Shown: positions 1-8,147 of the stretch, in pieces
How positions within the stretch are numbered: the stretch's first letter is position 1
How the letters are laid out: every line of letters starts with the position of its first letter
Assembly: GCF_036226685.1 (NCBI RefSeq)
Contig: NZ_CP109009.1
Location: forward strand, 2,976,001 to 3,040,000
Length of the DNA: 64,000 bases
Reading direction: 5' to 3'
From: Streptomyces sp. NBC_00690
Lineage (GTDB): Bacteria > Actinomycetota > Actinomycetes > Streptomycetales > Streptomycetaceae
The notes under the pieces: model-generated
What the model saw: only the letters and a program-made list of their open reading frames with translations
Database searches by the model: none
What the model was told of the DNA's origin: nothing
Translations under genes and position numbers: made by a program

Positions 1-742
1 CACCGCTACCCGAAGGTGGGTCGAACAAGGCGACCGCTCTCCGCCTGGCCACCTCATGGGAGGAAACCTGCACCCCCGGGTGAGAAGGGCGGGATGCGCG
101 GTGCAGCCGCCTTCGGCCGACGCCCGATCGGGAGCCACGGCCACCCGATGCTGGTCCTCGGCCGTGGCCACCCGGTCGGGTGCCGAAGCCGACGGCGGGG
201 CGCACACGAGAGGCCCGGGCGGTCGGACCCGCGCCACGCCCAGTACGGGCACGACCGTCCGAAGCCGGGGCGCGGCCCGGCCCGCTGGTTGCAGAACGTG
301 ATCGAAGATCCATGCACAGGACGCTAAACAGCCCCTGCTGATCTCGCTGAGCGGCCTCAATTACGGTGGATAACTCACGTGTTGTGGATAACCCAGCCAC
401 TCACATGAACCCTGTTGAGCCCACCACCGCGCCAACTGTCCCAGACGTCTCCCCGACCACATGGCCGCATCGCGTACGCCGCCTGCCACCGTTCCTTGCC
501 GTGGCGCCCCTCGCCAAGACCGGCCATCCCACACCAAGGCAAGCCATCCCCTCACAGGGACAGAACCGTGCCCAGGCGGCCAAGCCACCGCATCAGGCCC
601 TGGCCCACGAAGGCCACCAGCCCCTTCCACAGAAGCCGAGGCCGGGCGCAGAAATCCAGCGCGGGCACCGTTCACGTACGGAGACGGGGAGACGGAGGAA
701 CCCGCCGGAGCGCGGGGCGCCGCATCGACCGACCCGTAGACG
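1..742. other. Region without a convincing gene
   Basis: The 742 bases downstream of the DegV gene hold only short overlapping reading frames on both strands. They are rich in Arg, Pro and Gly and show no recognisable domain. In other Streptomyces a ComEA-type gene follows DegV on this strand. No helix-hairpin-helix signature is visible here, so that gene, if present, lies beyond the left edge. A pair of DnaA-box-like 9-mers at 365-391 is the only notable motif. Confidence 0.6.
365..391. other. Two DnaA-box-like 9-mers
   Basis: Read on the minus strand, two 9-mers match or nearly match the DnaA box: TTATCCACC (365-373) and TTATCCACA (383-391), starting 18 bases apart. A single further match lies at 15360-15368. 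Two boxes are far too few for a Streptomyces oriC, which carries many. They could be a minor DnaA titration or regulatory site, or chance. Confidence 0.3.
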
Positions 743-1588
743 TCAGCGCGGTGAAATCACGGCCCCCAGCAGGCCCGGACCCGTATGAGCCCCGATCACC
801 GCGCCCACCTCGCTGACATGGAGGTCGACCAGCCCCGGTACCCGCTCACGCAGCCGATCCGCCAAGGCCGCGGCACGTTCGGGAGCCGCCAGATGATGGA
901 CTGCGACATCCACGGTGGCGCTGCCCGCCTCGGCCACGGCGATCTCCTCCAGCCGGGCGATCGCCTTCGATGCCGTCCGCACCTTCTCCAGCATCTCGAT
1001 GCGTCCGTTGACCAGTTGGAGCAACGGCTTCACCGCGAGTGCCGAGCCGAACAGGGCCTGCGCCGCTCCGATACGGCCACCGCGCCGCAAATAGTCCAAG
1101 GTATCGACGTAGAAGAAGGCGGACGTGTTCGCGGCCCGCTTTTCTGCCGCGGCCACCACTTCGTCGAGGCTGCCACCGGCTTCAGCCGCTTCGGCGGCAG
1201 CCAACGCACAGAATCCCAGCGCCATCGCGACCATGCCGGTGTCCACCACGTGCACCGGTACCGGTGCGTCCTTCGCGGCCAGCACCGCGGCGTCGTAAGT
1301 GCCCGAGAACTCAGCGGACAGATGGAGCGAGACGATGCCGGTCGCCCCCGCCTCGGCGCGTGCGCGATAGGTCTCGGCGAAGACTTGGGGGCTGGGGCGC
1401 GAGGTGGTGACCGAGCGCCTCTTCTGCAGGGCCAGAGCGAGCGAGCGGGCCGAGATCTCGGTGCCCTCTTCCAACGCCTCATCGCCGAGAACAACGGTCA
1501 GGGGCACCGCCACCATGCCGTGGCGCGCCATCGCCGGCTGCGGCAGGTAGGCCGTTGAATCGGTGACGATAGCGACATGGCGGGACAT
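743..1588 (-). CDS. DegV family fatty-acid-binding protein
   Basis: The product has 281 residues, the usual DegV size. DegV-family proteins bind a fatty acid between two alpha/beta domains and, as FakB-type subunits, can present it to a fatty acid kinase. The start is the ATG just before the hallmark VTDSTAYLP strand-loop. An upstream in-frame ATG at 1618 would add ten residues unlike the family. Visible signatures are VTDST near residue 8, the lipid-head-group segment HLSAEFSGTYDAA in the middle, and RRGGRIG in the C-terminal half. The start has no clear Shine-Dalgarno. In other Streptomyces the gene sits in the same place next to leuS. I see no kinase (FakA) gene in the window, so the partner is unknown. 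Confidence 0.93.
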   Translation of the reverse strand: MSRHVAIVTDSTAYLPQPAMARHGMVAVPLTVVLGDEALEEGTEISARSLALALQKRRSVTTSRPSPQVFAETYRARAEAGATGIVSLHLSAEFSGTYDAAVLAAKDAPVPVHVVDTGMVAMALGFCALAAAEAAEAGGSLDEVVAAAEKRAANTSAFFYVDTLDYLRRGGRIGAAQALFGSALAVKPLLQLVNGRIEMLEKVRTASKAIARLEEIAVAEAGSATVDVAVHHLAAPERAAALADRLRERVPGLVDLHVSEVGAVIGAHTGPGLLGAVISPR

Positions 1589-1777
1589 GAGCGGGAGGTT
1601 ACCGGTCAGCGCTCGCAAACGGGAGCCCGGCCCCTCGGTACCTCACTCGGTCCCATCCGCCCCGCCCGTTCCACTCCGGTGCGGTGGTGACTGCTGCGGT
1701 GGCTCTCCCCGTCACATCGGCTCATGGCCCCTCGGATGCCCAGAACCATGCGGAGCACTCGGCGGGAGTCGGCCCGG

Positions 1778-1868
1778 CGGACAGCGGACATGCCACAGGG
1801 CGGCTCGGGGACTCCCCCGGCCGCGGACAGCGGACATGCCACAGGGCGGCTCGGGGACTCCCCCGGCC
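1778..1868. repeat. Tandem duplication, two 45-bp copies, 46-bp period
   Basis: Two identical 45-base copies lie at 1778-1822 and 1824-1868, separated by one G, directly downstream of the minus-strand gene that ends at 1884. Each copy contains the short inverted segment GGGGACTCCCC. The copies are perfect, so the duplication is either recent or maintained. Confidence 0.9.
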
Positions 1869-1883
1869 CCGACTCGTACCGCC

Positions 1884-2675
1884 TCAGTTGGTGGTCTCGG
1901 GGCGCGCGGACTTCTCCCACGGGTAGCTCGTCAGCCGGGGATCACGCGCCGTAATGGCCTGCGGCTGCTGGTCGGCTGGGCCGGTGCCGGACTTGCTGGC
2001 GCCCTCCCCGGTCGCGGACTCCTCGTCCGACCAGGACTGATGGGCCACCGTGCGATCGTCCGCCGCGGGCCAGTCGGAGGCCGATCCCGTGGTGGATCCC
2101 GTGGTGGATCCCGCATCCGCCGGGGACTCGGTGTCCGCCCAGTGCCGCAGGGCTCCGGCCTCCATGTCGATCTGGCCCGCCAAGGTGTCCAGATCGTCTT
2201 CGGCGAAGCGACTCGCCCGATCCCGGGCCGCCCAGCGGAGCGACTCGGCCGAGCGTGTGATCCGCTCCATGCGCTCGCGCAGCTCGGGCAGTTTGCTGGA
2301 GATCGTCACCCGGTCAGGCTCGCGCTCAAGGCGCTTCAGCTCGTCGTCCAACTCGCGCCCGTGAACACTGAGGCGCTCGAACAGGCTGATGGATTCGGAG
2401 AGCGAGGCGTCCTCGGCCACGCCGGCGTTCAGAGCGTCCTGCGTCGCCCGCATGGAGGTCCGCAGCTTCAACCGCAGTTGTGCCAGCTCGCCCGCGACGC
2501 CGATCTGACCGTAGCTCTTGGCCCGCAGGGTGGTGTCCTCGACCGTACGGCGCGCCTGGTTGACCGTACGCTCCACGCCCTTCTTGGCAATGCGCACCGC
2601 CTTCACCGTCGCATAGACCCCGAGCGCCACAAAAGCGACAAAGAGCAGCGCCAGTATCAGAATCGCGCTTTCCAT
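1884..2675 (-). CDS. Membrane-anchored coiled-coil protein of unknown function
   Basis: I do not recognise a named family. The 263-residue product starts with one membrane segment at about residues 4-24, with almost no residues before it. A long charged helical, coiled-coil-like stretch follows from about 28 to 170, and the last 90 residues are low-complexity (Ser/Thr/Glu/Asp/Pro-rich, with a GSTTGSTTGS repeat). The topology suggests an N-terminal anchor with a soluble helical body. The ATG at 2675 directly precedes the membrane segment. Frame continuation upstream would merge into DNA antisense to nothing recognisable. It lies between leuS and the DegV gene on the same strand, a position conserved in Streptomyces. 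The helical body is the most informative part; the tail is probably disordered. Confidence 0.75.
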   Translation of the reverse strand: MESAILILALLFVAFVALGVYATVKAVRIAKKGVERTVNQARRTVEDTTLRAKSYGQIGVAGELAQLRLKLRTSMRATQDALNAGVAEDASLSESISLFERLSVHGRELDDELKRLEREPDRVTISSKLPELRERMERITRSAESLRWAARDRASRFAEDDLDTLAGQIDMEAGALRHWADTESPADAGSTTGSTTGSASDWPAADDRTVAHQSWSDEESATGEGASKSGTGPADQQPQAITARDPRLTSYPWEKSARPETTN

Positions 2676-2885
2676 GGGCGCCCCTTCGGCTTCGGTTGTC
2701 CTACATCCACCGTAGTCGTGCTCCTCCCACCGTAAACGCCGCAGGCAGGCCAAGGGTTCCTTGGAACCCTCAACCTGCCCTGAGTGGAGACCCTGAGGAG
2801 CCCCTGATCGCCCCCTGAGCCACCCGCAGTCGGCGCGTCGCCGCACATCAGGCCGCGAATCGGTCTCAGGGCGTCCGGGAAGGCT

Positions 2886-2950
2886 CCGAGACGGCCGACG
2901 CGGCGCAGCACGCCGTCCGGGGAAGGCCCACCGCTGACCGGCCGTCTCGG
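2886..2950 (-). terminator. Hairpin downstream of leuS
   Basis: Perfect 11-bp inverted repeat CCGAGACGGCC / GGCCGTCTCGG (2886-2896 and 2940-2950) with a 43-base loop, ten bases after the leuS stop. The long loop and missing U-tract make this a moderate candidate. Confidence 0.45.
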
Positions 2951-2959
2951 GGAAGAGGA

Positions 2960-5824
2960 CTACTCGGGGACGATGTTGACGAGCTTCGGGGCACGCACGA
3001 TGACCTTGCGGATGCCGCCGCCTCCCAGGGCGTCGACGACAGCGGCATCGCCCAGAGCCAACGCCTCCAACTCCGTGTCGGAGATCGTCGGCGAGACCTC
3101 CAGGCGTGCCTTGACCTTGCCCTTGATCTGAACCACGCAGGTCACGGCCTCGTCCACCACATAGACGGGGTCGGCGACCGGGAAGTCCTGGTGCACGACG
3201 GATTCGCGGTGGCCCAGCTTCCGCCACAGCTCCTCGGCGATGTGCGGGGCGAGCGGGGCGATCAGCAGGACCAGTCGCTCCGCCACGCTCCTGGACAGCG
3301 GCCCGCCGGACTTGGTCAGGTAGTTGTTCAGTTCCGTGATCTTGGCGATGGCCGTGTTGAACCGCAGCGCCGCCAGATCGGCTCCCGCGCCGTCGATCGC
3401 CTTGTGCAGGGCACGCAGCGTGGCCTCGTCCGGCTCACGGTCCTCGACGGTGACCTCGCCGGTGGATTCGTCCACCACATTGCGCCACAGCCGCTGCAGC
3501 AGTCGGTACTGGCCGACCACGGCGCGGGTGTCCCAAGGGCGGGACACATCCAGTGGCCCCATCGCCATCTCGTACAGCCGCAGCGTGTCAGCACCGTACT
3601 CCGCAGCGATCTCATCGGGAGTGACCGCGTTCTTCAGGGACTTGCCCATCTTGCCCAGCTCGCGCTTGACGGGCTCGCCCGCGTGGAAGAACTTGCCGTC
3701 CCGCTCCTCGATCTCGACGGCGGGCACCGGGAAACCACGGCTGTCACGGTAGACGTACGCCTGGATCATGCCCTGGTTGAACAGCTTGTGGAACGGCTCG
3801 GGCGAGGAGATGTGCCCCAGGTCGAACAGGACCTTGGACCAGAACCGTGCGTACAGCAGGTGCAACACGGCGTGTTCGGCGCCGCCCACGTAGAGGTCGA
3901 CACCGCCGTGCGGCATCCCGTCGCGCGGCCCCATCCAGTAGCGCTCGATGTCGGGAGCGACCAACTGCTCGCTGTTGTGGGGGTCCAGGTAGCGCAGCTC
4001 ATACCAGCAGGAACCGGCCCAGTTGGGCATGGTGTTGGTTTCTCGGCGGTACCTGCGGGGACCGTCGCCGAGGTCCAGGGTGACGTTGACCCATTCCTCG
4101 TTCCGGGACAGCGGGGTCTCCGGCTTGGTGTCCGCGTCATCGGGGTCGAACGTACGCGGTGAGTAGTCGTCGACCTCCGGCAGCTCCAGCGGCAGCATGG
4201 AGTCCGGCAGCGAGTGGGCCACACCGTCCTCGTCGTAGACGATGGGGAACGGCTCGCCCCAGTAGCGCTGCCGGCTGAACAGCCAGTCGCGCAGCCGGAA
4301 GTTGACGGTTCCCTCGCCGATCCCGCGTTCGGTCAGCCAGGTGGTGATCCGCGCCTTGGCCTCGACGACTTCCAGGCCGTCCAACGAGATCTCCTCGTTC
4401 GACGAATTGATCGCGGGGCCCTGACCGGTGAACGCCTCGCCCTCCCATCCTGCGGGCGGCTGGACGGTGCGGATGATCGGCAGGCCGAAAGCCTCGGCGA
4501 ACTCCCAGTCCCGCTCGTCCTGCCCGGGCACGGCCATGATCGCGCCGGTGCCGTAGCCCATCAGCACGTAGTCGGCGACGAAGACCGGAATTCGGGTGCC
4601 CGTGACCGGATTGACGGCGTACGCACCGGTGAAGACGCCGGTCTTGTCCTTGTGCTCGGTCTGACGCTCGACGTCACTCTTCGTCTGGGCCTGCTTGCGG
4701 TACGCGGACACGGCATCGGCCGGTGTGGCCGCGTCGCCCGTCCACTCGGCCTTCACGCCCTGCGGCCATTCGGCCGGCAGGATCGAGTCGATCAGCGCGT
4801 GCTCGGGAGCCAGCACCATGTAGGTGGCCCCGAACAGGGTGTCGGGACGGGTGGTGAAGACCGTGATCCGGGCGTCGTCACGTCCCTCGATCGAGAAGTC
4901 GACACGAGCGCCCTCGGACCGACCGATCCAGTTGCGCTGCTGCAACTTGATGGCCTCGGGCCAGTCCAGTGCGTCGAGGTCGTTCAGCAGACGGTCGGCG
5001 TAGGCGGTGATGCGCATGTTCCACTGGCGCAGCTTGGCCTTGAAGACGGGGAAGTTCCCGCGCTCGGACCGACCGTCGCCGGTGACCTCTTCGTTCGCCA
5101 GTACGGTGCCCAGGCCGGGGCACCAGTTCACCGGTGCGTCCGAGGCGTACGCCAGGCGGTACCCGCCCAGGACCTCGGAACGCTCGACCGCGCTCAACTC
5201 GCCCCAGGTGCGCGAGGAGTCGGGGACCTGTCGCTCACCGGACTCGAACTGCGCCACCAGTTCCGCGATCGGACGGGCCTGCTGAGCCTCCTGGTCGTAC
5301 CAGGAGTTGAAGATCTGCAGGAAGATCCACTGGGTCCACCTGTAGTACTCCGGATCGATCGTCGCGATCGACCTGCGCTGGTCGTGACCGAGCCCCAGCC
5401 TGCGCAGTTGGCGCTTCATGTTGTCCATGGCGGCTTCGGTCGACACCCGCGGGTGGGTTCCGGTGGCGACCGCGTGCTGCTCGGCCGGCAGTCCGAAGGC
5501 GTCGAAGCCCAGGGTGTGCAGCACGTTGTGTCCGGTCATCCGCTGATGACGGGCGAAGACGTCGGTGGCGATGTACCCCAGCGGATGCCCGACGTGCAGT
5601 CCGGCACCGGACGGATAGGGGAACATGTCCATGATGAACTTCTTGGGTCGAGCGACCAGTGCCGGGTCCCCCGCCAGGTCGCCGCTCGGGTTGGGTGCCT
5701 CGTACGTGCCCTCTGCGTCCCAGAAGTCCTGCCAGCGTGCCTCGATATCGGCGGCCATCGCTGCCGTATAGCGGTGCGGCGCAGCCACCTCGGCGGCAGA
5801 AGCAGCAGAATTCGTCTCGCTCAT
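2960..5824 (-). CDS. leuS: Leucyl-tRNA synthetase
   Basis: Class Ia aminoacyl-tRNA synthetase that charges tRNA-Leu. The product has 954 residues, close to other actinobacterial LeuS proteins. The HIGH-type motif is HVGH at residues 77-80, and the KMSKS-type motif is KMGKS near residue 725. The CP1 editing domain lies between them, and an anticodon-binding and C-terminal domain follows. The ATG at 5824 is preceded by AAGGA at short spacing. An upstream in-frame ATG at 5902 would start inside the leader terminator hairpin and is rejected. A leader peptide with three Leu codons and a terminator hairpin lie just upstream, so expression is probably controlled by transcription attenuation in response to Leu-tRNA charging. 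Confidence 0.99.
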   Translation of the reverse strand: MSETNSAASAAEVAAPHRYTAAMAADIEARWQDFWDAEGTYEAPNPSGDLAGDPALVARPKKFIMDMFPYPSGAGLHVGHPLGYIATDVFARHQRMTGHNVLHTLGFDAFGLPAEQHAVATGTHPRVSTEAAMDNMKRQLRRLGLGHDQRRSIATIDPEYYRWTQWIFLQIFNSWYDQEAQQARPIAELVAQFESGERQVPDSSRTWGELSAVERSEVLGGYRLAYASDAPVNWCPGLGTVLANEEVTGDGRSERGNFPVFKAKLRQWNMRITAYADRLLNDLDALDWPEAIKLQQRNWIGRSEGARVDFSIEGRDDARITVFTTRPDTLFGATYMVLAPEHALIDSILPAEWPQGVKAEWTGDAATPADAVSAYRKQAQTKSDVERQTEHKDKTGVFTGAYAVNPVTGTRIPVFVADYVLMGYGTGAIMAVPGQDERDWEFAEAFGLPIIRTVQPPAGWEGEAFTGQGPAINSSNEEISLDGLEVVEAKARITTWLTERGIGEGTVNFRLRDWLFSRQRYWGEPFPIVYDEDGVAHSLPDSMLPLELPEVDDYSPRTFDPDDADTKPETPLSRNEEWVNVTLDLGDGPRRYRRETNTMPNWAGSCWYELRYLDPHNSEQLVAPDIERYWMGPRDGMPHGGVDLYVGGAEHAVLHLLYARFWSKVLFDLGHISSPEPFHKLFNQGMIQAYVYRDSRGFPVPAVEIEERDGKFFHAGEPVKRELGKMGKSLKNAVTPDEIAAEYGADTLRLYEMAMGPLDVSRPWDTRAVVGQYRLLQRLWRNVVDESTGEVTVEDREPDEATLRALHKAIDGAGADLAALRFNTAIAKITELNNYLTKSGGPLSRSVAERLVLLIAPLAPHIAEELWRKLGHRESVVHQDFPVADPVYVVDEAVTCVVQIKGKVKARLEVSPTISDTELEALALGDAAVVDALGGGGIRKVIVRAPKLVNIVPE

Positions 5825-5859
5825 GATCCTTAAAGCTCCATCGATCGTCTCTGCCCAGC

Positions 5860-5994
5860 GGTCGGAATGGGCATAGCCCGTAAACAAAAGGACCCCTCGC
5901 ACAGGAGGGGAAGCCGCGCCGATTCCGACCGGACCTTTTCATCCGTCGGGACTGATCAGCGCGGCTCGCTAAGCAGAAGGCGTACGGCACGCAT
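5860..5994 (-). promoter_or_regulatory. leuS leader: transcription attenuator
   Basis: On the minus strand this leader carries a 12-codon leader ORF (5956-5994) and then a terminator hairpin, CCCCTC / GAGGGG (arms 5905-5910 and 5893-5898, 6-base loop), followed by the U-rich run CCTTTTGTTTA. Competing pairings are visible. The end of the leader ORF (5959-5966) pairs over 8 bp with 5912-5919, directly before the terminator. AAAAGG (5934-5939) can pair with the CCTTTT of the terminator tail (5886-5891). A 9-bp long-range stem joins 5922-5930 to 5860-5868 around the terminator. Classical attenuators upstream of leuS have been predicted in some Streptomyces by comparative genomics, and this fits. 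Which pairing acts as the antiterminator is my inference. Confidence 0.8.
5956..5994 (-). CDS. leuS leader peptide (12 residues)
   Basis: ATG-started 12-codon frame encoding MRAVRLLLSEPR, ending in TGA. Three consecutive Leu codons (CTT CTG CTT) sit at positions 6-8, and two of the three are CTT, a rare Leu codon in high-GC Streptomyces. This is what a ribosome-stalling leucine sensor should look like. The Shine-Dalgarno is weak, with nothing better than GGTA well upstream. The frame ends 131 bases before the leuS start and its 3' end overlaps the attenuator pairing segment. It is far shorter than a normal gene and would not be found by length-based gene calling. Confidence 0.78.
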   Translation of the reverse strand: MRAVRLLLSEPR

Positions 5995-6542
5995 AGCGTC
6001 AGAGTACCGCAGCAGCAGATCCGGACGCGCGCTGGTATGCCCCGGGCACGGGGAGTGAGCAGCGAGAGGGCGCCGGGGGAGCGGGGGCCGAGGGGCGGTC
6101 AGCACCGGGAATGTCGGCTCCCGGACGGCCGGTAAAGCGGATGGTGTCGTGGCTGACGGTAAAACCGATGCGGTCGAGAGGCGAAGACCCCCACGGGAAT
6201 GGTGGGCGGCGAAGAAGCGGCAGTGACCGGAAATTTCAACCGACCGCTCTCGACATCGAGACGATCCGGGACGAACCCCGTATCGAAACGCGTGGACATC
6301 GCCGACAGCCCCGGGAGCCGAATGCCGTCCGTCCCGCGCAGGTCACCGGGCACCTACCCCGATCAGAGCCCCGGAGCACCAACTCCCCCTGCTGGACGCG
6401 CATATCAACCTTATCCGGGGCAACCTCAGCATCCGGCGGAAGCGGGTCTCCCCCGTAAACGCCAAAACGTCGTTCCGCCCACCAAGGGTCGACTTAGCAT
6501 TCCTCAACGGGACCGCATTTCCCGCACCCTCGGAGTTGCCCC
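5995..6542. other. Divergent intergenic region between leuS leader and cytochrome-like gene
   Basis: About 550 bases with no supported gene. The region must hold the leuS promoter (minus) and the promoter of the plus-strand redox operon. I cannot assign -10/-35 boxes with confidence. The overlapping short frames here are Arg-rich shadows. Confidence 0.5.
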
Positions 6543-8147
6543 ATGAAGCCTCATCGCAAGAGCCGTTCATCGCCCGCCCCGAGTTCCGGACTCGGTCGCC
6601 CCGTGCAAGGCGGCCTGACCGTAGCGGGATTGGTGCTCATTCCTCTTCTCGCCATCGGCGGGAGCGAGAGTTTTCGCGCAGCGCTCGACTTCACCACCGG
6701 GGTCCTTGCCCTGGTGGCCCTGACGGCCTCGATCGCCTGGGGGCTGATCGCCACCGATCGACTACTGCTCTCTCCCCGCCATCGACTGCTAGCTCAGGCC
6801 GTCCACCGTGCCACGGCGGCAGGGGCCCTGGGATTCCTCCTGCTGCACGCCACCGTGAAGGTGGCGCTCGGCCATGTGAGCCTCGTCGGAGCGTTGATTC
6901 CGTTCGGGCTGGGCGTCACCGGTACGTCGGGGCTCATCGGCCTCGGCTCGCTGGCCGGGCTGCTCATGGTGATCACCGCGGCGACCGGCGTCCTGCGCAG
7001 CGCTCTTGCGGGCAGCAGCAAGGCCGCGGGCGGCTGGCGAACGCTGCATATGTTGGCCTATCCCGCCTGGTGCTTCGCACTGCTCCACGGTCTCTTCTCG
7101 GGCCGTCCCGCGGCACCCTGGGTGGTGCTGATGTACAGCCTGGCGCTGGTCAGCGTGGCCGGAGCCTTGTCGATACGACTGCTGCCACGCCCGGTCCTGC
7201 GTCAGATCTCCGACAAGATCCTCACCGTGACCAGTCGTGGCAGCGACGAACCGCCCCCGCAGGAAGCGGCAGTACCGAGCCGCCCGACCACAGCGCCCTT
7301 CTCCAGCGGTGACGACCTGGCGACAGAGATCGGGCTGGAGCGGATGAACGGCATCCCCACACAGCGGCCCTACGGGGGGATTCCCGCAGATCGAACCGCC
7401 GTCGGACGCCGTCGCCGACAGGCGGGGATAGCCCCGCCCTCCCCCCAGCTGTACGAGGTGCCGCCACGGCCGGAAGCCGAGCCGACCGGCGCGGGGCTCA
7501 CAACGGGAAGCGGGCCGGTGGGCGCGGGAACGGGCATCGCAGCTGCCTACCACGCCGTCTCCCGTGCCGGTGAGCCGTCCGTTCCGCTCGCAGAGCGGGT
7601 ACCGATGACGGAGGAACTCCCCGTCATGACGGAGAGCGGCCCGGCAGCCGGTGGCTGGCCAACGCCCTCACCGCCGCCCCCCTCCCCAGCCTTCCCACCC
7701 ACCCCGTTCGCGCCTCCCCAGCCCAGCACACCCCCACCGCCGTACGCCCCCACCACCGGATACGCGTCGAATTACGCATCGAACGGATATGGAGCGACGA
7801 CGTACGGGTCCAACGGATACGGCGTGACGGGGTACGGGTCGCCCGGCTTGGGAGATGGGTTTCGGCCACCCCACGCCGACAGCCCCTTCGATGCCTTCTC
7901 CCGACGTCCCGCATCCTCGGGTCCGACGCCGCCCCAGGGCCCTCCGCCCCCCTACGAGGCACCCGTCATCGGCACCTATGAAACCTTCCGTCCCGGTTCC
8001 GGTGGCTGGGACGTGCACGGCTCCCACCCAGGCCACCTCGGCACCGAGCACCCGGATCCGTACGGCACTGCGGAAGCCATGCCGGGACCCTTCTTTCCGC
8101 CCCCGGCCGGAGAGCCCTGGAACGCGCCCGCAGGAGAACGACCTTGA
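6543..8147 (+). CDS. Bis-heme (ferric-reductase-like) membrane protein with proline-rich tail
   Basis: The 534-residue product has about six membrane segments in residues 24-215 and then a 320-residue Pro/Gly/Tyr-rich, probably disordered tail. Two helices each carry a histidine pair at heme-ligand spacing: H88/H102 and H169/H182. This HX13H/HX12H arrangement is typical of ferric-reductase/NOX-type and related cytochrome b domains that stack two hemes across the membrane. There is no attached FAD/NAD domain. The next gene overlaps by four bases (TTGA) and encodes a NuoF-like flavo-FeS protein, which could be the electron donor. The ATG has GGAG seven bases upstream. The tail has short repeats of the type Y-A-S-N-G-Y-G around residues 402-425. 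The function is inferred from ligand spacing and context only. Confidence 0.8.
   Translation: MKPHRKSRSSPAPSSGLGRPVQGGLTVAGLVLIPLLAIGGSESFRAALDFTTGVLALVALTASIAWGLIATDRLLLSPRHRLLAQAVHRATAAGALGFLLLHATVKVALGHVSLVGALIPFGLGVTGTSGLIGLGSLAGLLMVITAATGVLRSALAGSSKAAGGWRTLHMLAYPAWCFALLHGLFSGRPAAPWVVLMYSLALVSVAGALSIRLLPRPVLRQISDKILTVTSRGSDEPPPQEAAVPSRPTTAPFSSGDDLATEIGLERMNGIPTQRPYGGIPADRTAVGRRRRQAGIAPPSPQLYEVPPRPEAEPTGAGLTTGSGPVGAGTGIAAAYHAVSRAGEPSVPLAERVPMTEELPVMTESGPAAGGWPTPSPPPPSPAFPPTPFAPPQPSTPPPPYAPTTGYASNYASNGYGATTYGSNGYGVTGYGSPGLGDGFRPPHADSPFDAFSRRPASSGPTPPQGPPPPYEAPVIGTYETFRPGSGGWDVHGSHPGHLGTEHPDPYGTAEAMPGPFFPPPAGEPWNAPAGERP

Noticed and set aside
365..391. Replication origin
   Set aside because: Only two DnaA-box-like sites are present, with no dnaA or dnaN nearby and no box cluster.
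1563..2735. 390-codon plus-strand frame opposite the coiled-coil gene
   Set aside because: Composition is Arg/Gly-rich with no domain, and it overlaps the minus-strand gene with the better codon pattern and a membrane segment.
5860..5994. T-box riboswitch upstream of leuS
   Set aside because: No T-box bulge sequence or specifier-loop architecture is visible; a short Leu-rich leader ORF with competing hairpins explains the region better.
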